Source of the DNA: Phycisphaerales bacterium
GTDB taxonomy: Bacteria > Planctomycetota > Phycisphaerae > Phycisphaerales > UBA1924
Direction: 5' to 3'
Assembly (NCBI GenBank): GCA_022072615.1
Contig: JAJVHS010000002.1
Coordinates: 43,552 to 84,522 of the forward strand
Length of the DNA stretch: 40,971 nucleotides
The notes below the pieces were generated by a model, which was not told where the DNA came from, did not search any database, and saw nothing but the letters and a program-made list of their open reading frames with translations. Numbering within the stretch: the stretch's first letter is position 1; every line of letters starts with the position of its first letter. A program made the translations under genes and the position numbers. Below, piece by piece: positions 1 through 9,132 of this stretch.

Positions 1-565
1 TGAGCGTGAGCCCGCCCGTCACGTCCACGCCCGGGTTGTACGGGTAGTTGCTCGCCCGACGCGTCCCGTCCACCACCGTCCCCGCCGCGATCGTCACCCC
101 GATCAGCCGGCCCCAGTCGCGGCTCAATACCAGCATCGACCCGCCCGACGACGAGACCGTCCCGCCCGAGATGACGCCACCGCCGAGCGTCGCGGAAGCG
201 GCCATGTGCCATGTGGTTGCGACGTTCAGCGTCCCGCCACTCAGCAGCACCGCCTCATGGCTCACGAGACTTTTCACCGCCCTGGTGCCTGTCGCCGCCG
301 TGAACCGGATCGTCGGCGTCCCGGTGACATCCGGGATCGTCACGTCGTCATCAATCGTCGGAACGACTCCGCTGCTCCAGTTGGCGCCCGTATGCCAGAG
401 GTTGTCGCCCGCGTTGCCCGTCCACGCGACCACGGCAAGCAGAGTCCGCGACTCAAGCGCATCACACGCGAATCGCGGGGCACTCGCCGCCGAACGCTGG
501 CACTCCCACCGTCCGACGAGCGCACCCACAGCCCGTAACAGCCCCCTGAGATGAAACTTCCCCAT
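1..565 (-). CDS. LEPR-type surface protein, autotransporter-like repeats (5' part, runs off the left edge)
   Basis: An open frame starts at the ATG complementary to 563-565 and continues without a stop through base 1, giving 188 codons of N-terminus. A GAGGGAG Shine-Dalgarno lies about 7 bases upstream. The protein begins MGKFHLRGLLRAVGALVG and near residue 38 carries LESRTLLAV, which matches the LEPR-XLL motif found near the N-terminus of giant planctomycete surface proteins. It is followed by WTGNAGDNLWHTGANWS and a Gly/Ser/Thr-rich stretch (SGGTLNVATTW, GGGVISGGTVSSSGG) typical of autotransporter-associated beta-helix repeats. It lies downstream of the kinase gene on the same strand with a gap of about 265 bases and its own ribosome site. 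Function beyond a surface or exported repeat protein cannot be given, because most of the gene is outside the window. Confidence 0.8.
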   Translation of the reverse strand, partial: MGKFHLRGLLRAVGALVGRWECQRSAASAPRFACDALESRTLLAVVAWTGNAGDNLWHTGANWSSGVVPTIDDDVTIPDVTGTPTIRFTAATGTRAVKSLVSHEAVLLSGGTLNVATTWHMAASATLGGGVISGGTVSSSGGSMLVLSRDWGRLIGVTIAAGTVVDGTRRASNYPYNPGVDVTGGLTL

Positions 566-829
566 GTGACGGGCTCCCTCGGAAGGATGTGCCATCGAAC
601 CCCGAGCGAATCGCACCGCAGCCTACCAAATTCCCTTTCAGCGCCAAGTCGCCATCTGACACCGGGCGATCAACCCGCGATCCAGCAGGGCCCCCTGGGT
701 CCGCCTTTCCCGTTGCACGGGGGCCGCCCTCACGTGCCGCGGGGACGGGACGGATGGCAACGTGTCGCCGACAACTCTGTTTGCACCCCAGCGAGACAGA
801 TCAGTCTCGGCGTACCCGCGCATTCGCAC

Positions 830-3730
830 TTACTGCTCGCCTGCTGAACCGTGCCCGTCAATTGTGACTGGTGGCGGCACCCAAACGGACAGGAACTCAG
901 CACCGGGCACAGGTCTGCCGGAAAGGTGCGAGTAATACCGCAGCACCGCGGCAAGGTCCGCTTTTTCGAACTCTGACACGTGGGGATTCGCCAGCACATC
1001 CGCTGCGCGATCTGCCAGATAGGATTCTGCCTGTGCCAAGTTGTCGGACGCAAGTAGGTTGCGCCCGATCTTGGTGCGCAAGGGAAGAAGCTCGAGTTCA
1101 CGCGTCCAGGCTTGCACCGCCTCGATGTCGCCAAGAGCCAGATACTCGGCGATGATCCACCTTACTACCACGAGGACCTTGGCAAGGGGCCCCGGTGGTA
1201 TACCGCTCTTGCCAAACGAAGCCCGGAAATAGTCGAGATACGCGTCCAATCGCTCGCTTGGATCACCGCCACGGACTCGACTTGAAACAGCACGATGAAA
1301 CGCACGGCTGTCGGCATTGAGCTCGACAGCACCGGCCGCACGTTCATAGTCCTCGATATTGTCCAGAACCTGGCTCGCTTCCGACAGACGCCCCGCCTCG
1401 TGATAGAGAAGAGCAAGATCGATGCCCAGTTCGGCTTGCCACGCATTCTCAACGGTACCCGGCGCGACCTTATCGTCCGTCCAGAACCGCTCCATGGGAT
1501 CAATCGCTTCTTGATAGCGTTCGTTGATCAGCAGCAGTTCAACCAAGGCGCTCAAGCAGTCGTCCGTGCTGCCTCGCTTCGAGAACTTGTACATCTCGTT
1601 CAGGGCCGTCCGAATATCATCCTCAGCCTGAACGTATTGCCCCATCGACGTACGCAATCGCCCTCGGTAATGTCGGAGCTGCCAACGGATGTAACTGTCG
1701 GCCGGCACCGTCAGATCCGCGCGATCGATGACGCTGTCGTAGCACTGGCTGGCGGAGCCCGTCAGTCCGCGCAGGCGGAGAAGGTTCGCCTTGGTCTGCA
1801 TGCAGGTCAGAACATCGATCTCATCGGCCGACCCGGAATGCTCGAGAATCGCCAGTGCGCGATCGTTGAGCTCGGAGGCGAGCCGTCTGCGGTACCGCCA
1901 GCTTTCCACGGCGGCGTGCGAGCGGAGGGCCCGAACCAAGAGCGGGTCGGTCTCGCCCAGCACATTCTCTAGCAAGGGCTCGAGTTCGGCCATCATCGCG
2001 GATGCGTCGGCGAGTCGCTCGGGGACGAGGTACCGGCTGCCGACGGCCTCGGCGAGCGCGAGCCGCGTCGCGAGCGCACCCCGGCTCAGCGGACCTTCAA
2101 TGGCTTCCCGGTCGCTCAGGAGGGCCTCCAGCCCCTCGACGGTCTGCTGCGCGACGGACCGGTCTCGAAGGTAGAGTTGGGCACGCGCCCGGAGATGCGA
2201 TTCCCTGGCATCGAACACGAGCGTGTGCCCGTCCCCGAGCGCCGTTGTCAACTCGTTCACGGCACGCTTGAGAATGGGTTCGGCTCGGTCCCAGACTTCG
2301 AGGTCCATGTACGCTCCTCCGACGACCGAGCACATCCGCCCGAGAGTGAGCGGATCCTTGATCTCGGTGAGTCGGCGTTCGGCCCGGTCGAGCACGGCCT
2401 GAAAGGTGAGCTCGCGGCCGGATTGTGACAGACCGCGAGCGGTCAATGCCGAGGCGAGCACGTCGCTGAGCTGGGAGTTCTGCTGCGAGACCTGCGCGGC
2501 GCGGCGCCACGCGACGGCCGCGGCCGCGCCGCCGATCGACGTACAGGCAAGAGCGATCGCGATGCCGGCGACCAGTCCACGGTTGCGTTTCGCGGCGAGC
2601 GCGAGCAGGTAGCGCCTGCTCAGCGGCCGCGCGATGATCGGCTCGTGCTTGAGGTGCCGGCGGAGATCAGATGCCAGATCGGAAGCGGCGCTGTACCGCT
2701 GCTCGGGGGCTCTGGCGATTGCACGGGAAACGATGCTCTCAAGGTCCCCGCGCAGGTGCTTTCCTCGACGGCTGAGCGGCACGGGGTCGGTCGTCCGGAT
2801 GAGGTGGAGGATCTCGAGCAACGGCTTCTCCGCGACATCAAACGCGGGAGCGCCCGAGAGCAACTCGTAGAGCACCAGACCCAGCGCATAGATGTCGGAT
2901 CTCGAATCGACCTCGGATGGCGATTGGCTCGATTGCTCGGGGCTCATGTACTGAGGGGTGCCGATCAACTGGCCGGCGATCGTGTGGCAGGAAAGGTCGG
3001 TATCCGGGTCTGTCAACCGCGCCACGCCGAAATCCAGGACCTTCGGATCGCCGTCGCGGGTGACCAGGATGTTCGAAGGCTTCAGGTCCCGGTGCACAAC
3101 CCCGCGCATGTGCGCGTGATGAACGGCGTCGCAGACACGGGCGAACAACTCGACGATCGCCGCTTGGTCCAGCTTCCTGCCCGTGCAGTACTCGTTGACC
3201 GGCAAGCCCTCCACGAGTTCCATGGCGAAGTACGGCTGCGGCTCACGATCACCGGCGCGGTGAAAGACACCCGTATCGAAGATCCTTGCGATGCCCTGGT
3301 GCTGGAGCCGTGCGAGCACGTCCACCTCGTGGCTGAATCGGCGGATCATGCGGTCATTGACAAGGACGGGCCTGATGACCTTGAGTGCGACTTCCCGCCG
3401 GGGGCGTTCCTGTTCGGCAAGGTAGACGACCGCCATGCCCCCGCGACCGATCTCTCGGCGCACCCGGTATCCGGGGACCGTCGGCAACGCGGCTGGTCCG
3501 GCCGGTCCGGGTGCCAAGTCCGCGGGTGGCGTGGATCCTGGCGACAGCGGGCCGAGCGACGCGCTCCTGCCGTCGGCGGCGAGCAGCTCTTCAAGGTCGC
3601 GTCGCAGTTCGTGGTTGTCGCCGCACGAGGAGCTGAGCGCGTGCTCGCGTTCACCCGGCGCAAGATCGCAGATCCGCTCGAACGCGGATTTCAGCTTGAG
3701 GTAGTAGTCTCGGTCTGTCGGGCTGCGCAT
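830..3730 (-). CDS. Membrane Ser/Thr protein kinase (PknB type) with C-terminal TPR-like region
   Basis: This 966-residue protein has a complete Hanks-type kinase domain: Gly-rich loop IGRGGMAVVY near 94-103, ATP-binding Lys in VALKVI (about 117), catalytic loop HRDLKPSN (213-220), DFG at 233-235 and the APE-equivalent YMSPEQ near 261. A short N-terminal helical region precedes it. A single hydrophobic segment at about 385-407 follows the kinase, so the last 550 residues, which look like TPR-type helical repeats (Ala/Leu-rich, for example AGRLSEASQVLDNIEDYERA), should lie across the membrane. Planctomycete kinases of this layout are thought to sense ligands through the distal region. The gene lies 27 bases after an ECF sigma factor on the same strand, so the two are probably co-transcribed. 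No clear Shine-Dalgarno is seen before the ATG. Substrates are unknown. Confidence 0.93.
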   Translation of the reverse strand: MRSPTDRDYYLKLKSAFERICDLAPGEREHALSSSCGDNHELRRDLEELLAADGRSASLGPLSPGSTPPADLAPGPAGPAALPTVPGYRVRREIGRGGMAVVYLAEQERPRREVALKVIRPVLVNDRMIRRFSHEVDVLARLQHQGIARIFDTGVFHRAGDREPQPYFAMELVEGLPVNEYCTGRKLDQAAIVELFARVCDAVHHAHMRGVVHRDLKPSNILVTRDGDPKVLDFGVARLTDPDTDLSCHTIAGQLIGTPQYMSPEQSSQSPSEVDSRSDIYALGLVLYELLSGAPAFDVAEKPLLEILHLIRTTDPVPLSRRGKHLRGDLESIVSRAIARAPEQRYSAASDLASDLRRHLKHEPIIARPLSRRYLLALAAKRNRGLVAGIAIALACTSIGGAAAAVAWRRAAQVSQQNSQLSDVLASALTARGLSQSGRELTFQAVLDRAERRLTEIKDPLTLGRMCSVVGGAYMDLEVWDRAEPILKRAVNELTTALGDGHTLVFDARESHLRARAQLYLRDRSVAQQTVEGLEALLSDREAIEGPLSRGALATRLALAEAVGSRYLVPERLADASAMMAELEPLLENVLGETDPLLVRALRSHAAVESWRYRRRLASELNDRALAILEHSGSADEIDVLTCMQTKANLLRLRGLTGSASQCYDSVIDRADLTVPADSYIRWQLRHYRGRLRTSMGQYVQAEDDIRTALNEMYKFSKRGSTDDCLSALVELLLINERYQEAIDPMERFWTDDKVAPGTVENAWQAELGIDLALLYHEAGRLSEASQVLDNIEDYERAAGAVELNADSRAFHRAVSSRVRGGDPSERLDAYLDYFRASFGKSGIPPGPLAKVLVVVRWIIAEYLALGDIEAVQAWTRELELLPLRTKIGRNLLASDNLAQAESYLADRAADVLANPHVSEFEKADLAAVLRYYSHLSGRPVPGAEFLSVWVPPPVTIDGHGSAGEQ

Positions 3731-3757
3731 CGCTGCAAAACGCGAGATCGGTGCGTG

Positions 3758-4324
3758 TCACGTGCACTGCTTATCTCTTGGAGTTTGAAGCCGGTTGACG
3801 AGCCAGGCACGGGCGAACCGCCATTCGTAGTTCACGGTCCGGACCGACACGCCGAGTGCCCCTGCCGCACCGGCGATGTCGAGACCGGCAAAGTACCGTA
3901 GTTCAACGACACGCGCCGCACGCTCGTCGACTCGGGCAAGCTCGTCCAGCGCGAGATCGAGTTCCAGCACGTCGGCCTCGGGCGCGGACCGGTCGGGGAG
4001 AGCGTCCGATATCGTGACTCGGTGAGCATCTCCGCCTCGCTTCTCCGTGTGGCGTGCCCGGGCGTGATCGACAAGCACGCGGCGCATGGTCTGCGCTGCG
4101 ATCGCGAGGAACTGCTCCTGGCTGTGCCACTGGGCACGTTCCTGAGAGGACAACCTGAGAAACACCTCGTGTACCAGCGCGGTGGCCTGGAGGGTGTGGT
4201 CGCGGCGCTCCTGGTTCAGCTTCGCCTGCGCGACGGCTCGCAGCTGGTCGTAGAGCACCCCCAGCAGTTCGTCGTGTCTGGCGCGGTTCGTCACGCGACC
4301 CCCATCCTTCACGTCCCGGGGCAT
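3758..4324 (-). CDS. ECF-type RNA polymerase sigma factor (Sigma70_ECF family)
   Basis: The protein has region 2 (HDELLGVLYDQLRAVA, LQATALVHEVFLRL, FLAIAAQTMRRVLVDHARAR) and region 4 with a helix-turn-helix (RVVELRYFAGLDIAGAAGAL, GVSVRTVNYEWRFARAWL). The block ALVHEVFLRL followed by MRRVLVDHAR is characteristic of the planctomycete/acidobacterial ECF group (Pfam Sigma70_ECF) that usually sits beside Ser/Thr kinases, as it does here with the kinase 27 bases downstream. The start is uncertain. The frame is open back to an ATG at 4504, but family length favours the ATG at 4324 (188 residues, GAGAAG upstream) or a GTG at 4294 with AAGGA upstream (178 residues). Expected role: directing polymerase to a small regulon in response to phosphorylation or signalling by the linked kinase. 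Confidence 0.9.
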   Translation of the reverse strand: MPRDVKDGGRVTNRARHDELLGVLYDQLRAVAQAKLNQERRDHTLQATALVHEVFLRLSSQERAQWHSQEQFLAIAAQTMRRVLVDHARARHTEKRGGDAHRVTISDALPDRSAPEADVLELDLALDELARVDERAARVVELRYFAGLDIAGAAGALGVSVRTVNYEWRFARAWLVNRLQTPRDKQCT

Positions 4325-4526
4325 CGGCCCGGCTTCTCTGAGCGAGACCATCCTACATCGCCGAGGGGCAAACGCCGTCGCCGAGTTCTGATTTGCATTC
4401 TGTTCGGAGGCGTGCGGCTGGCGTCTTGTGCTACCGATGTTTGCACTCGACAAGGCGACTTTCCGCGTTCGGGCGGGGGTCGCGTCGACGGTTGGTCGTT
4501 GCATGCCCCCCGGTGGAGGCCTGAAG

Positions 4527-7235
4527 ATGAAGGAACAAAGTCTTGATCTGGCGAACCGTGAGCGAAGGAAGTCAGATCGTCGACGGGGCGGTTCGAGGCG
4601 TGTGGCGGCCGCCGTCGCAGGCTTCGCCGTGCTGCTGCTATGTCAGTCGGCCGCCGGTCAATCCCTGTACTGCCGGGTCTCGGTGGGATGGGGAATGGAC
4701 GGCTTCGGGTCGCGGATCGAGCGTGCCTCGGATCTTGGAACGTCGTCGGCGTCGACCGCGGCGTCATTCGGGGGTGACTGTCCCTACGCCGGCGCAGCCA
4801 CCGCCAGCGCGGACTACGGGCACCTGATGATCCACGCCTCCGGGTCTAACGCAGGCAACTGGCAGGGTCACTCCGGCGGCGTGGTGAGGTGGGTCGACCC
4901 GGTCATGGCGATCGGCGGCTGCGGGACAGGAAGGCTCTCCGCGACGCTCGAATGCTCGACCATCGGCCAGGGGAGCGGCCAGGCGGGCATCCGCCTCCTC
5001 TTCTGCGGGCAGGAGATCGCCGCTGGCGAGGATGTCTCCGGCACATACGTTGTGAATATCCCGATCACGTTCAGGACAATGCTCGAACTGTCGGCCGAGA
5101 TCAGCAAATCGCCGGCGTTGCAGGGTCACGCCGTGTATGAGTTCGACTCGACCGATTGCAAGGAGGCGGTCGGGGGGGAAGTCATCTGCACCTTCTCCCT
5201 CGTTGACATCCGGCTTTTCGACAACGGCGGTGTCGAATTGCCCGATGCGATTGTGCGCGGCAGGTCGGGCACCACCTACGCCGGGCCCCCGTTGAGCAAC
5301 CCCGCCCACGTGAGCGATAATGCCCCGTTCGCCGGCGCGGGATCGACCTGGAACGAGCCGGTGTCGCTGTCGTGGGCCCTGGATCTCGCGCGGCTTCCAT
5401 CCTCGCCGATCAAAGATGTCTGGGTGAAGGCCGGCACGTACCGCCCGGACGAGGGATCGTGTTGGGCCGACAACAACCGATTTGCCACGTTCGATATTCC
5501 GGACGGCGTGCACGTGTACGGGCACTTCTCCGGTGACGAGCAGAGCCCCGACCAGAGGCAGCTTGGCGACCCCCAGTTCAATAGCGTCCTGTCGGGGGAC
5601 TTGGCGGGCGACGACACCCACGCGTGGGACACAACCCACCGCGCCGACAACGCCATTCAGATCGCCAGGTGTGTCGGAACGCTCGCGGCGCCCCGCACGG
5701 CGGTGCTCGACGGCCTCCGCTTTGTCGGCGGCGAAGCCATGGACCAGGTCACGACCAACTCGGGCGCGGGCGGCGGCCTTTACGGAAACACGTTCGTCAC
5801 GCTGACGCTCCGCAACTGTTCGTTCGTCGGTTGCCGGTCGCACTTCGGCGGCGGCGGGTTCTACGCGAACCAGGCCAATGTGGCAGTCGAGGCGTGCCGG
5901 TTCGACCACAATTCCTCTATGAAGGGGTCCGGGGGCGGGCTCCACACGGGCGCGCTCTCGACGCTCAGGGTGACGGATAGCTCATTCACCTTCAACACGG
6001 GGCTGCACGCAGGAGCCGCGCACGCCGGCTCATCGCTCAACACGTTCGAGCGATGCATCTTTGAATCCAACACTGCAAGCACGGTCGGAGCACTGTGGCA
6101 TACGGCGGGAACATTTGCCGCCGTGGATTGCGAGTTCATCTCCAACGCGGCAACCGGCTGGCCCGAGACGGCCGCGACCGGGGCCATCGCGGGTACCGGG
6201 TCCATCGACCGGTGCCGGTTCGTGGAGAACACCTCGGCGCACAACGCCGGCGCCTGCTCGGGTTCGTTCACGATCCGAGATTGCACGTTCGTACGCAACG
6301 TCGGCCTGGAGTCTGGCGCGGTGATGGACCCGGTAATGGTGGTCAGGGGCGAGTTCACCGGCAACCGGGCGGCCAACGGCCGCGCCGGCGCGATCGTGTC
6401 GACCAAGCACGACCTTCCGGTGATCGCGAGCCGGTTCACGGGCAACCGGGCGTCAAGATCGAACGGCTCCTGGGCGATCGCCGCGGGCGCCATCTTTACG
6501 TCCCGCTGGCTCATGGTTGATCAGTGCGAGTTCTTCAGCAACGTCGGCGGCGGCAACGACTCCGCCGGCGCCATCTACGCGTATCTGTACGGGACGTATC
6601 CAACGGTCACCAGTTCGACCTTCGCGGGCAACTACGGCAACCGGGCCGGAGCGATCTATGGGTACCGCGACACCGCGGGTGCGCTGCGGTTCTACAACAG
6701 CATCGCCTGGGGCAACTCGTCGCCCCAGTTCGGCAACTACGGCCCGGCGATCGATGCCCAAGCATCGATCGTTCAGGGCGGCTACTCGGGGACCGACATC
6801 GACGACTGCAATCCGATGTTCAATGACCAGTCCGGCGGGCCTGGAGCGGACAACGCCTGGGGCACGGGGGACGACGAAGCCTTTGATCTCCGCTTGGCGC
6901 CGGGTTCGTGCGGCATCGATCGCGGGAACAACCTGTACCTGGCGAACGACGTCGCCAATCTGGATGACGATCCCGCGACGCTAAAGGTCCCGTACGACCT
7001 GGACGGTCGCGCACGCCTGGCGGGGAACGGGCTCGTCATCGACATCGGCGCCTACGAGCTGACCCCTGCGTGCCCGGCGGACTTCGACGGCTCGCGCTTT
7101 GTGGACACCGACGACTTCACGGCATTCGTGCTCGCGTTCGAGGCGGGGACCGACGACGCCGACTTCGACGGCACAGGCTTCGTCGACACCGACGACTTCA
7201 CCGCTTTCGTGCATGCGTTCGAGGCCGGGTGCTAG
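4527..7235 (+). CDS. Exported right-handed beta-helix protein with C-terminal GC-type dockerin
   Basis: The start is the ATG at 4527, with GGAGG 7 bases upstream; upstream in-frame ATGs lack this. The 902-residue product has a long basic n-region and a signal peptide ending near QSAAGQ (residue 44). The middle (about 400-770) consists of Gly/Cys-rich parallel beta-helix coils (LRNCSFVGCRSHFGGGGFYA, VTDSSFTFNT) of the kind seen in pectin-lyase-like and polymorphic outer-membrane proteins. About 780-840 resembles the choice-of-anchor Q segment (DLDGRARLAGNGLVIDIGAYE). The last 54 residues are two EF-hand-like loops, each reading DFDGxxFVDTDDFTAFV, and end in Gly-Cys: the GC-type dockerin shared with three other genes in this window. 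Probably secreted and anchored or assembled through the tail. No enzymatic residues are evident. A strong hairpin follows the gene. Confidence 0.88.
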   Translation: MKEQSLDLANRERRKSDRRRGGSRRVAAAVAGFAVLLLCQSAAGQSLYCRVSVGWGMDGFGSRIERASDLGTSSASTAASFGGDCPYAGAATASADYGHLMIHASGSNAGNWQGHSGGVVRWVDPVMAIGGCGTGRLSATLECSTIGQGSGQAGIRLLFCGQEIAAGEDVSGTYVVNIPITFRTMLELSAEISKSPALQGHAVYEFDSTDCKEAVGGEVICTFSLVDIRLFDNGGVELPDAIVRGRSGTTYAGPPLSNPAHVSDNAPFAGAGSTWNEPVSLSWALDLARLPSSPIKDVWVKAGTYRPDEGSCWADNNRFATFDIPDGVHVYGHFSGDEQSPDQRQLGDPQFNSVLSGDLAGDDTHAWDTTHRADNAIQIARCVGTLAAPRTAVLDGLRFVGGEAMDQVTTNSGAGGGLYGNTFVTLTLRNCSFVGCRSHFGGGGFYANQANVAVEACRFDHNSSMKGSGGGLHTGALSTLRVTDSSFTFNTGLHAGAAHAGSSLNTFERCIFESNTASTVGALWHTAGTFAAVDCEFISNAATGWPETAATGAIAGTGSIDRCRFVENTSAHNAGACSGSFTIRDCTFVRNVGLESGAVMDPVMVVRGEFTGNRAANGRAGAIVSTKHDLPVIASRFTGNRASRSNGSWAIAAGAIFTSRWLMVDQCEFFSNVGGGNDSAGAIYAYLYGTYPTVTSSTFAGNYGNRAGAIYGYRDTAGALRFYNSIAWGNSSPQFGNYGPAIDAQASIVQGGYSGTDIDDCNPMFNDQSGGPGADNAWGTGDDEAFDLRLAPGSCGIDRGNNLYLANDVANLDDDPATLKVPYDLDGRARLAGNGLVIDIGAYELTPACPADFDGSRFVDTDDFTAFVLAFEAGTDDADFDGTGFVDTDDFTAFVHAFEAGC

Positions 7236-7600
7236 ACGCAGTCGCGCACCGCTTCCTCCTTGCTGCTCGTTACGGCCCGGCCCAGCGCCGGGCCGCTTTC
7301 GCTCCCGCGGGCCCGCTCGCGCAGGCACATGCCAGCAGGTCCATTCCCGCTGGCTCGTTCCCGATCGACACTCGAAGCCGGGGACGCCCTCGCGGTGGAA
7401 AGCACGCCCCAGCGGCAAGGCGGGCTCGCTGGATGACAAAAGCGCCCTGCCCCGTACACATGAACGAAGAAGTCGACTTCATCCGTGCCGACACACACAC
7501 ATGATCCATCGACATCCGCACCGCCAACGGCAGGTGGCGCCGCAGTCACCCGCGCGGCGCGCACCTCCCGTGCCTCCATGATTCGGGCCACATCACACAT
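7236..7600. other. Intergenic region between convergent genes
   Basis: These 365 bases separate the convergent beta-helix and PEP-CTERM-like genes. They hold the hairpin at 7273-7295. I see no convincing gene in the remainder; short frames on both strands have no ribosome site and no recognisable product. Confidence 0.6.
7273..7295 (+). terminator. GC-rich hairpin, probable terminator of the beta-helix gene
   Basis: A perfect 9-bp stem (CGGCCCGGC / GCCGGGCCG) with a CCAGC loop lies 37 bases after the stop codon and is followed by CTTTC rather than a long T-run. The same stem recurs after the other isolated GC-dockerin gene at 26930-26952. It could also serve the convergent gene on the minus strand. 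Confidence 0.65.
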
Positions 7601-8329
7601 TCATCTCCGCCGGCGGATCGCAGCCGCGCCGGCGAGCGCGAGGATGGCCAGTGGGCCCGGAGAGGGAATGATGTTGAACTCGGCACTGAAGATGATGCCG
7701 CTGACAGCCTGACCACCGTCCCGCTGGTACAGGTAAAGCTCGTTGACGCCACCCGCGTTCAACATGCTGACCGGGATGTTGAAAGTCGCCGATGACTCGA
7801 CTCCGTAATAGCCGCCCGCGATGGTGGTAGCGTGCCCGTTGATATACGCGCCGATCGTGTTGGCTGGATCGTTGTACTCCAGACCGCCGAGCGTGTCGTC
7901 CGCTGCCCAGTGCAGTGTGAGCGTCGCGGACGTGATAGTCGTCGTCGCGACGGTGAACGGCATGGCGTAGAGCACAGTACCGGGTGCGCCGCCGCCTGCC
8001 CAGTTGACCCAGCGGGCATCCGGGTCCGCGCTGAGGCCCTGGATCCAGGCCGGATGTGGAGAAACCACGGTCGCGAGCGACCCGCCCGAAGCGCCGCTGA
8101 AATCCGAAGGCCCGAACGTCGTGTTGAACGGCCCCTGAATGACATTGGTGGGATCGAAGAAGATGTCGTCCTCCAACTGGCCGACGGACCCGGACGCGCC
8201 GTTGATCCAGCCGCTCCTCAGATGGATCACCTCGGCGGCCCGGGCCGTCGGGGCGATGCTCTGCAGTGACACCAGCACCGAGCCAGCCGCCAGAGCAGCG
8301 AAGGACAGACGATGAAACCGCGTTTTCAT
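7601..8329 (-). CDS. Exported protein with PEP-CTERM-like sorting tail
   Basis: The start is the ATG complementary to 8327-8329, with AGGAGG 5 bases upstream, giving 242 residues. The N-terminus MKTRFHRLSFAALAAGS is a signal peptide ending near TARAAEV. The body is Gly/Thr-rich and beta-stranded (TTTITSATLTLHWAADDTLG, NEYLYQRDGG-like patterns), which suggests a galactose-binding-like sandwich. The C-terminus reads IIPSPGPLAILALAGAAA followed by IRRRR, a proline motif, a membrane-spanning stretch and an arginine cluster, which is the architecture of exosortase-processed PEP-CTERM proteins. Convergent with the beta-helix gene and downstream of a probable sigma/TPR locus on the same strand. No catalytic motif was seen. 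Expected fate is export and cell-envelope sorting or release. Confidence 0.82.
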   Translation of the reverse strand: MKTRFHRLSFAALAAGSVLVSLQSIAPTARAAEVIHLRSGWINGASGSVGQLEDDIFFDPTNVIQGPFNTTFGPSDFSGASGGSLATVVSPHPAWIQGLSADPDARWVNWAGGGAPGTVLYAMPFTVATTTITSATLTLHWAADDTLGGLEYNDPANTIGAYINGHATTIAGGYYGVESSATFNIPVSMLNAGGVNELYLYQRDGGQAVSGIIFSAEFNIIPSPGPLAILALAGAAAIRRRR

Positions 8330-8526
8330 GAGATCCTCCTGGATGGTGCGCCTTGACGCACACCTCGTGCGAAGGGGCGAAGGCCGCCCCACCACCAGGA
8401 CTCCGCACCCCGTGGCAGAATCTCGAACCGGTTTCCAAGATTTTTGTGACGTTTCCCGCGCGAGGGGCCTCGGTCCGCCCAGGGTCGGGTACGCGGCGGC
8501 CCGGATCGGGACCTCAGGAAGCCGGA

Positions 8527-9132
8527 TCAGCGCTGAAGGTCCGTCGCGCCCACGTCGGGGAACCGCGAGAGCACCTCCGCGTACGGATGTCCCTGGTACG
8601 CCTTCACGAGCCGGAGCACCATTCGCTTCGTGGTGGGATTGGCGTACTGCCACGAGGCGGGGGTCACGATGTGGGCGGCACCTGTGAGCAGAGGCGTGGC
8701 GGCCTCCAGGTCTCCCCGACAGGCACGCACGACCCCCAGCACGAGTTCGGCCCTCCGGCGTTCCAACTCCTCGCCCGTTGTGCCTCCAGACGTCGTCTCG
8801 ATCGCCCGCAGCGCGATCGCCTCCGCCTCCGCATCCTCGCCCCTTGCGGCGTGCAGCTCGGCGAGACCGAGCAGCGCCCGCTGCTTCTCCACGACGTCGG
8901 AATACATGAGATCATCGATGTCACGCAGGACGTCGCGATACTCCCTTAGTGCTTCGGCGTCCTTGCCTTGCCACGACCGATCGTCCTCTTGAGACTCACG
9001 CGTGTCGCATCCACTTGGCGTGCAGGTGTTCAGAAGCCTGGTTCCGAGCGTTGGCGGCACAGTTTCACATTGATCCGCAGCCCTCAAGTTGATCGGGTAC
9101 TGCTCATCCGCGATCTGAGCCGTCCGGAGCAT
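8527..9132 (-). pseudogene. TPR-containing fragment, probable remnant of a kinase sensor domain
   Basis: The 201-residue frame overlaps the end of the upstream sigma factor by 29 bases. Its first 60 residues look unstructured and unlike any family (SQEDDRSWQGKD). From about residue 65 it becomes helical and TPR-like (LLGLAELHAARGEDAEAEAI), with a tail resembling the C-terminal ends of planctomycete kinase/TPR proteins. In the other two sigma loci here the sigma gene is followed by a full kinase, so the simplest reading is that the kinase and transmembrane parts were lost and only the distal TPRs remain. It might instead be a small translationally coupled TPR partner of the sigma factor. The start codon is not supported by a ribosome site. 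Confidence 0.45.

Noticed and set aside
2645..3901. Long plus-strand frame opposite the first kinase
   Set aside because: It is antisense to a clear kinase gene; high GC keeps such shadow frames open.
4351..4504. Longer N-terminus of the first sigma factor
   Set aside because: The extra 50 residues are basic, low in complexity and not part of the family; a later start is preferred.
4764..5945. Minus-strand frame opposite the beta-helix gene
   Set aside because: Arg/Val-rich shadow of a well-supported plus-strand gene.
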